6,561 nucleotides of DNA from positions 1-6,561 of the forward strand of contig JBAUTF010000037.1 in NCBI GenBank assembly GCA_049582065.1. Direction: 5' to 3'. Below the pieces are notes generated by a model, which saw only the letters and a program-made list of their open reading frames with translations, did no database searches and was not told where the DNA came from. Below are positions 4,516 through 6,561 of the stretch, piece by piece (the first letter of the stretch is position 1; every line of letters begins with the position of its first letter). The stretch comes from DATKSS01 sp049582065 (GTDB lineage: Bacteria; Chloroflexota; Dormibacteria; Dormibacterales; Dormibacteraceae). The translations under genes were made by a program, and so were the position numbers.

Positions 4516-4884
4516 TTAGGGCAACCCTGCGCTAACGTGCGCCTCGTTCGTATTCAGAACGGGGGCGGTATGGTCGGGGGCCTGGGATTTGCGGTACCAC
4601 CTGTGCTCGAACCGCGTCTTCCACGTGAGAGTGCTGTCATGGCCGGACACAGCCACCAGTAGTGGCCCTCTGGCGGTAATCGCCTCTACCACCCGGGTGA
4701 TGTCCGACTCGCCGATTGGTCGCCATGGCCAATTCGGATTCCCGGTCACCGCTTGGCGAAGCAGCGGCGTTCCGATTGCCTGGACAGGAAGATGAAGACC
4801 ACCGACCACAGCTTTGATGGGTAGGTCGACGGTCACGCTGAGTAGTCCCGCCATCAAGAAGACCGCAAGCCATGCTGCTGTCAA
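4516..4884 (-). CDS. Possible small one-TM protein downstream of the Bax-inhibitor gene
   Basis: The frame opens far upstream, inside the Bax-inhibitor gene, but its own character begins after that gene's stop at 4899. Candidate starts are TTG 4884 (122 residues) and ATG 4854 (112); neither has a good ribosome binding site. From 4884, residues 4-18 (AWLAVFLMAGLLSVT) form a hydrophobic segment. It is followed by a soluble part with VVGGLHLPVQAIGTPLLRQA (27-46), NWPWRPIGESDITRVVEAI (51-69) and GPLLVAVSGHDSTLTWKTRF (73-92). The content looks like true protein and not antisense noise. Residues 98-104 are encoded by the degenerate tRNA-like sequence at 4571-4591, so the last 20-25 residues may be junction sequence replacing the natural end. 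No family recognised. Confidence 0.4.
   Translation of the reverse strand: MTAAWLAVFLMAGLLSVTVDLPIKAVVGGLHLPVQAIGTPLLRQAVTGNPNWPWRPIGESDITRVVEAITARGPLLVAVSGHDSTLTWKTRFEHRWYRKSQAPDHTAPVLNTNEAHVSAGLP
4571..4591 (-). repeat. Degenerate tRNA-Pro 3' end, possible attachment-site copy 3
   Basis: These 21 bases match 3085-3105 in 20 positions (one C to T), covering the CCA, A73, acceptor GGCCCCCG side and the start of the T stem. After GATTTG the match is lost. Orientation is the same as copies 1 and 2, and the acceptor bases agree with copy 2, not copy 1. It lies inside the C-terminal coding part of the small ORF. It may be the outermost scar of an older integration. Confidence 0.5.
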
Positions 4885-4898
4885 GAAGGTGGGTTGGG

Positions 4899-5546
4899 CT
4901 AACGCCTCCGTCCCGAGAGCAGTGACAGCAGGTCGAGAAACAAATTGAAGATGTCGAGGTAGACCGAGACCGCGAGCATGATCGCCTGGCCTTCGGTGGC
5001 TCCCTGCGTCCTGGCCACGCGATTCAGGTCGAAGACCAGGAATGCGGTGAACAAGATCGCCGACACCGCCGAAATCGCAGTTTGGAGCCAAGGGACTTGC
5101 ACGAAAAGGCCGATGACTGAGGCGACGATCACGATGAGCAGCGCCGCCAGCAGGTAGCCACCGAAGCCGCTCAGGTCTCGGCGGGTCGTGTAGCCTGCCG
5201 CGCCGGCGACAAGGGTCGCGACCGCTGTGGCGGCGGCCGCCTGGAAGACGATGAACCCCAATCCGCTGCTGACATACAGTTCCAGGACCTGGCCGAGGAC
5301 GACGCCCTCGAGGATGGCGAATACGCCCAGTAGGACGAGGTTGATCGGCGCGACTTCGCGCACGCCCCGGAGTACCAGGAGCGTGATGAAGCCCCCGATC
5401 AATGCGACCCAGAAGCCGAGTTGACCCAGCGCAGGTCCGACAAAGGCTCCCAGCGCGGTGAATGCTGATGCGACGCCGAGCAGACCAATGACTCTCGAGA
5501 GCGTGGTCTGGTCAGGCGCGGAGTTGACGTACTGCTCAAAGCTCAC
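4899..5546 (-). CDS. Bax inhibitor-1/YccA family membrane protein
   Basis: A 215-residue protein starting at GTG 5546, with GGAGG (minus strand, 5558-5554) seven bases upstream. It has about seven hydrophobic segments: residues 17-40, 43-60, 67-90, 96-118, 130-148, 157-173 and 187-211. The family's paired aspartates are visible in LVFDLNRVART (Asp 173) and VYLDIFNLFLDLL (Asp 198). In the Bacillus homologue (YetJ) these form the pH-sensitive calcium-leak centre. A role in membrane ion leak or stress tolerance is thus likely but unproven here. Length and C-terminal SGRRR tail fit bacterial members. It follows hdeD on the same strand after 74 bases, with a perfect hairpin between them. The two are probably co-transcribed, with the hairpin adjusting relative amounts. 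The gene looks intact. Confidence 0.9.
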   Translation of the reverse strand: MSFEQYVNSAPDQTTLSRVIGLLGVASAFTALGAFVGPALGQLGFWVALIGGFITLLVLRGVREVAPINLVLLGVFAILEGVVLGQVLELYVSSGLGFIVFQAAAATAVATLVAGAAGYTTRRDLSGFGGYLLAALLIVIVASVIGLFVQVPWLQTAISAVSAILFTAFLVFDLNRVARTQGATEGQAIMLAVSVYLDIFNLFLDLLSLLSGRRR

Positions 5547-5578
5547 TGACGGACCTCCCCCTAAACCCGCACAAGGGA

Positions 5579-5605
5579 TGGCGCGCCCTTCATGCGGGCG
5601 CGCCA
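5579..5605 (-). terminator. Perfect hairpin between hdeD-like and Bax-inhibitor genes
   Basis: TGGCGCGCCC (5579-5588) and GGGCGCGCCA (5596-5605) form a perfect 10-bp stem with a 7-base loop. On the minus-strand transcript it lies 15 bases after the hdeD stop and about 20 bases before the ribosome binding site of the next gene. No T-run follows. It may be a partial terminator, an RNA stability element or an intercistronic attenuator. The pairing is certain; the role is inferred. Confidence 0.6.
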
Positions 5606-5620
5606 CTTGGACGTTGACTG

Positions 5621-6202
5621 TCACGCGTGCGTCGGCCGCATCGCGGTCGCAACGGCCTTGACGTCCCGGTGGAACTGGTGGATGCGGTGGGCGGCGACCA
5701 ACCGAGTGACCCCCGCCAGGATGGCGTAGAAGCCGATCACCCACAGAATGGCCAGCATGCCGGCTCCCGGCCGGAACGCGACCACGATTCCGAATACCAC
5801 CGACAGCGCGCCGGCGAGTCCCAGCCACACTGCGCCGGGGAGCGTGCCCCGCATATCGAGCGCGGCCACGATCTCGAAGACGCCGATGACGAACGCCCAG
5901 GCGGCCACCAGGTAGACCAGGGTCAGGTCGGTGATCCCCGGGTGCAGGTATGTGATCATCCCGATGATCACACCGGCCGCCCCAGCGGCGACGTACGGCA
6001 CCCAAACGGTGCTCCGGTGCGCCAGCAGGTAGAGGCCTGCCCCGATGGCAAACGTCCCGTACACGAACGCGAAGGCGCCGAAGAGCAGGGTCAATGAGAG
6101 CAGCGAAATTCCAGGCCAGAGCAGAACCGTGGCCCCAAAAACGATCGAAGCGACCCCTGCAACCGCCAGCAAACGAGACATCCGAGTCAGAGCCTTGGCC
6201 AT
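5621..6202 (-). CDS. HdeD/DUF308 family membrane protein
   Basis: A 193-residue protein from ATG 6202, with AAAAGGAG ending eight bases upstream. The frame stays open to beyond 6500, but that extension is antisense to the tetR-like gene. There are six hydrophobic segments (about 10-29, 34-60, 68-86, 93-115, 122-143 and 148-171). Three internal repeats of a Pro-Gly turn followed by a membrane helix are visible: WPGISLLSLTLLFG (29-42), HPGITDLTLVYLVA (87-100) and RPGAGMLAILWVIG (144-157). This is the DUF308/HdeD pattern. Escherichia coli HdeD belongs to the acid-resistance island, but the activity of actinobacterial members is not established. The C-terminus is basic and His-containing (HRIHQFHRD). 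It is the first gene of a probable operon with the Bax-inhibitor gene and is divergent from a tetR-like gene. Confidence 0.9.
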   Translation of the reverse strand: MAKALTRMSRLLAVAGVASIVFGATVLLWPGISLLSLTLLFGAFAFVYGTFAIGAGLYLLAHRSTVWVPYVAAGAAGVIIGMITYLHPGITDLTLVYLVAAWAFVIGVFEIVAALDMRGTLPGAVWLGLAGALSVVFGIVVAFRPGAGMLAILWVIGFYAILAGVTRLVAAHRIHQFHRDVKAVATAMRPTHA

Positions 6203-6318
6203 GTCAAATTCTCCTTTTGAATCCGAATTTCCGGAACCTCCCGACGCGTCCGCAAGGCGGGTCGCCCTGGCGCCTTGGGCCTCCTCACCTTTTGGTCGGT
6301 CTTCGGTTCCATGCCCAC

Positions 6319-6350
6319 ACTCTGGCACACTTCTGATAATATTGTCAACT
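6319..6350. promoter_or_regulatory. Divergent overlapping promoters with a putative TetR operator
   Basis: TGATAATATTGTCA (6334-6347) is a 14-bp near-palindrome with one mismatched pair. It contains, on the plus strand, GATAAT (6335-6340), five of six matches to a -10 box for the tetR-like gene. On the minus strand it contains TTGACA (6348-6343), a perfect -35 for hdeD, with the weak -10 CAGAGT at 6324-6319 after 18 bases. A repressor bound here would cover both promoters, as expected for divergent autoregulated TetR genes. Binding itself is inference. Confidence 0.5.
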
Positions 6351-6386
6351 ATGAACTCATTCATCAGTATCGACGGGAGTATCGCA

Positions 6387-6561
6387 ATGCGAGAAAGCGG
6401 CGTAAGCTCGGCGCTCGACAAGCCGTTGGCCACGCCCCCCCGCACCCAACCCTCCGACCGCCAGGCTCGCCGCCGCGGGCAGACGCGCGCCAGGCTCGTC
6501 CGGGCGGCGGCCGCCCTCTTCGCGCGCCAGGGTGCGGACAACACGCGGATCAACGAGATCA
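6387..6561 (+). CDS. TetR/AcrR family transcriptional regulator, N-terminal part only
   Basis: The frame is open from ATG 6351, but ATG 6387 has GGGAG (6375-6379) seven bases upstream and is preferred; 6351 has no ribosome binding site. Fifty-eight codons are visible. After a 28-residue Pro/Ser-rich extension comes RRRGQTRARLVRAAAALFAR QGADNTRINEI, the first helix and the start of the helix-turn-helix of TetR regulators. The ligand-binding domain lies beyond the window. Divergent orientation to hdeD, with a palindrome between them, suggests that it represses itself and the hdeD/Bax-inhibitor unit. Family call is firm, target is inferred. Confidence 0.85.
   Translation, partial: MRESGVSSALDKPLATPPRTQPSDRQARRRGQTRARLVRAAAALFARQGADNTRINEI

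Noticed and set aside
6290..6299. TTTTGGTCGG, resembling the CCA end of the tRNA-like repeats
   Set aside because: Only ten bases match and neither the acceptor nor the T-stem bases follow; it lies in the hdeD leader and is likely chance.
5627..6336. Plus-strand frames of 156 and 80 residues opposite hdeD
   Set aside because: Composition is Arg/Gly/Asp/His-rich, typical of the antisense of a GC-rich membrane protein gene.
6203..6553. N-terminal extension of the hdeD-like frame
   Set aside because: It is antisense to the tetR-like gene and crosses the promoter region; ATG 6202 has a good ribosome binding site and starts the family pattern.
1..6561. CRISPR array, transposase, or integrase gene
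   Set aside because: No regularly spaced repeats of CRISPR length and no reading frame with transposase or integrase motifs were found on either strand.

Overview
The window looks like an accessory stretch of a high-GC actinobacterial chromosome (Actinomycetota, possibly Mycobacterium or a relative). The grounds are the GC-rich codons, several GTG starts, and the protein types present: a VOC protein, a RibD/DHFR-like protein, HdeD, Bax-inhibitor-1 and TetR. The genus is inference; no gene fixes it.

Left part (1-1183): a VOC/glyoxalase-like gene runs off the left edge on the minus strand. Divergent from it is an uncharacterised plus-strand gene with a conserved W-N-S-N-S motif. A 19-codon ORF with a very strong ribosome binding site overlaps the end of that gene.

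Middle part (1184-4600): this is a patchwork organised around copies of the 3' part of a minus-strand tRNA-Pro(CGG). Copies lie at 1425, 3085 and, degenerate, 4571, all in the same orientation. The first two share 37 identical bases. The first copy folds into a tRNA with perfect acceptor, anticodon and T stems but almost no D arm. Beside the copies lie pairs of 8-bp words repeated at 11-bp spacing (TGTGAYCC), which look like arm-type integrase binding sites. Between copies 1 and 2 (1.66 kb) are a DHFR/RibD-like gene and a 116-residue unknown. Between copies 2 and 3 (1.49 kb) are a cysteine synthase gene cut off after about 84 codons, with a TGA where I expect Cys, and a frameshifted coiled-coil-like gene. 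No integrase is present. I read this as successive integrations at a tRNA-Pro gene that left integrase-less islets or remnants; that reading is inference.

Right part (4600-6561): a minus-strand membrane-protein cluster, hdeD then a Bax-inhibitor-1/YccA gene, possibly followed by a small one-TM ORF. A divergent TetR-family gene runs off the right edge. The hdeD/tetR intergenic region has a 14-bp near-palindrome in which a minus-strand -35-like TTGACA and a plus-strand -10-like GATAAT overlap, so the TetR protein probably controls both directions. A perfect 10-bp hairpin sits between hdeD and the Bax-inhibitor gene.

No rRNA, CRISPR array, transposase or integrase was seen.
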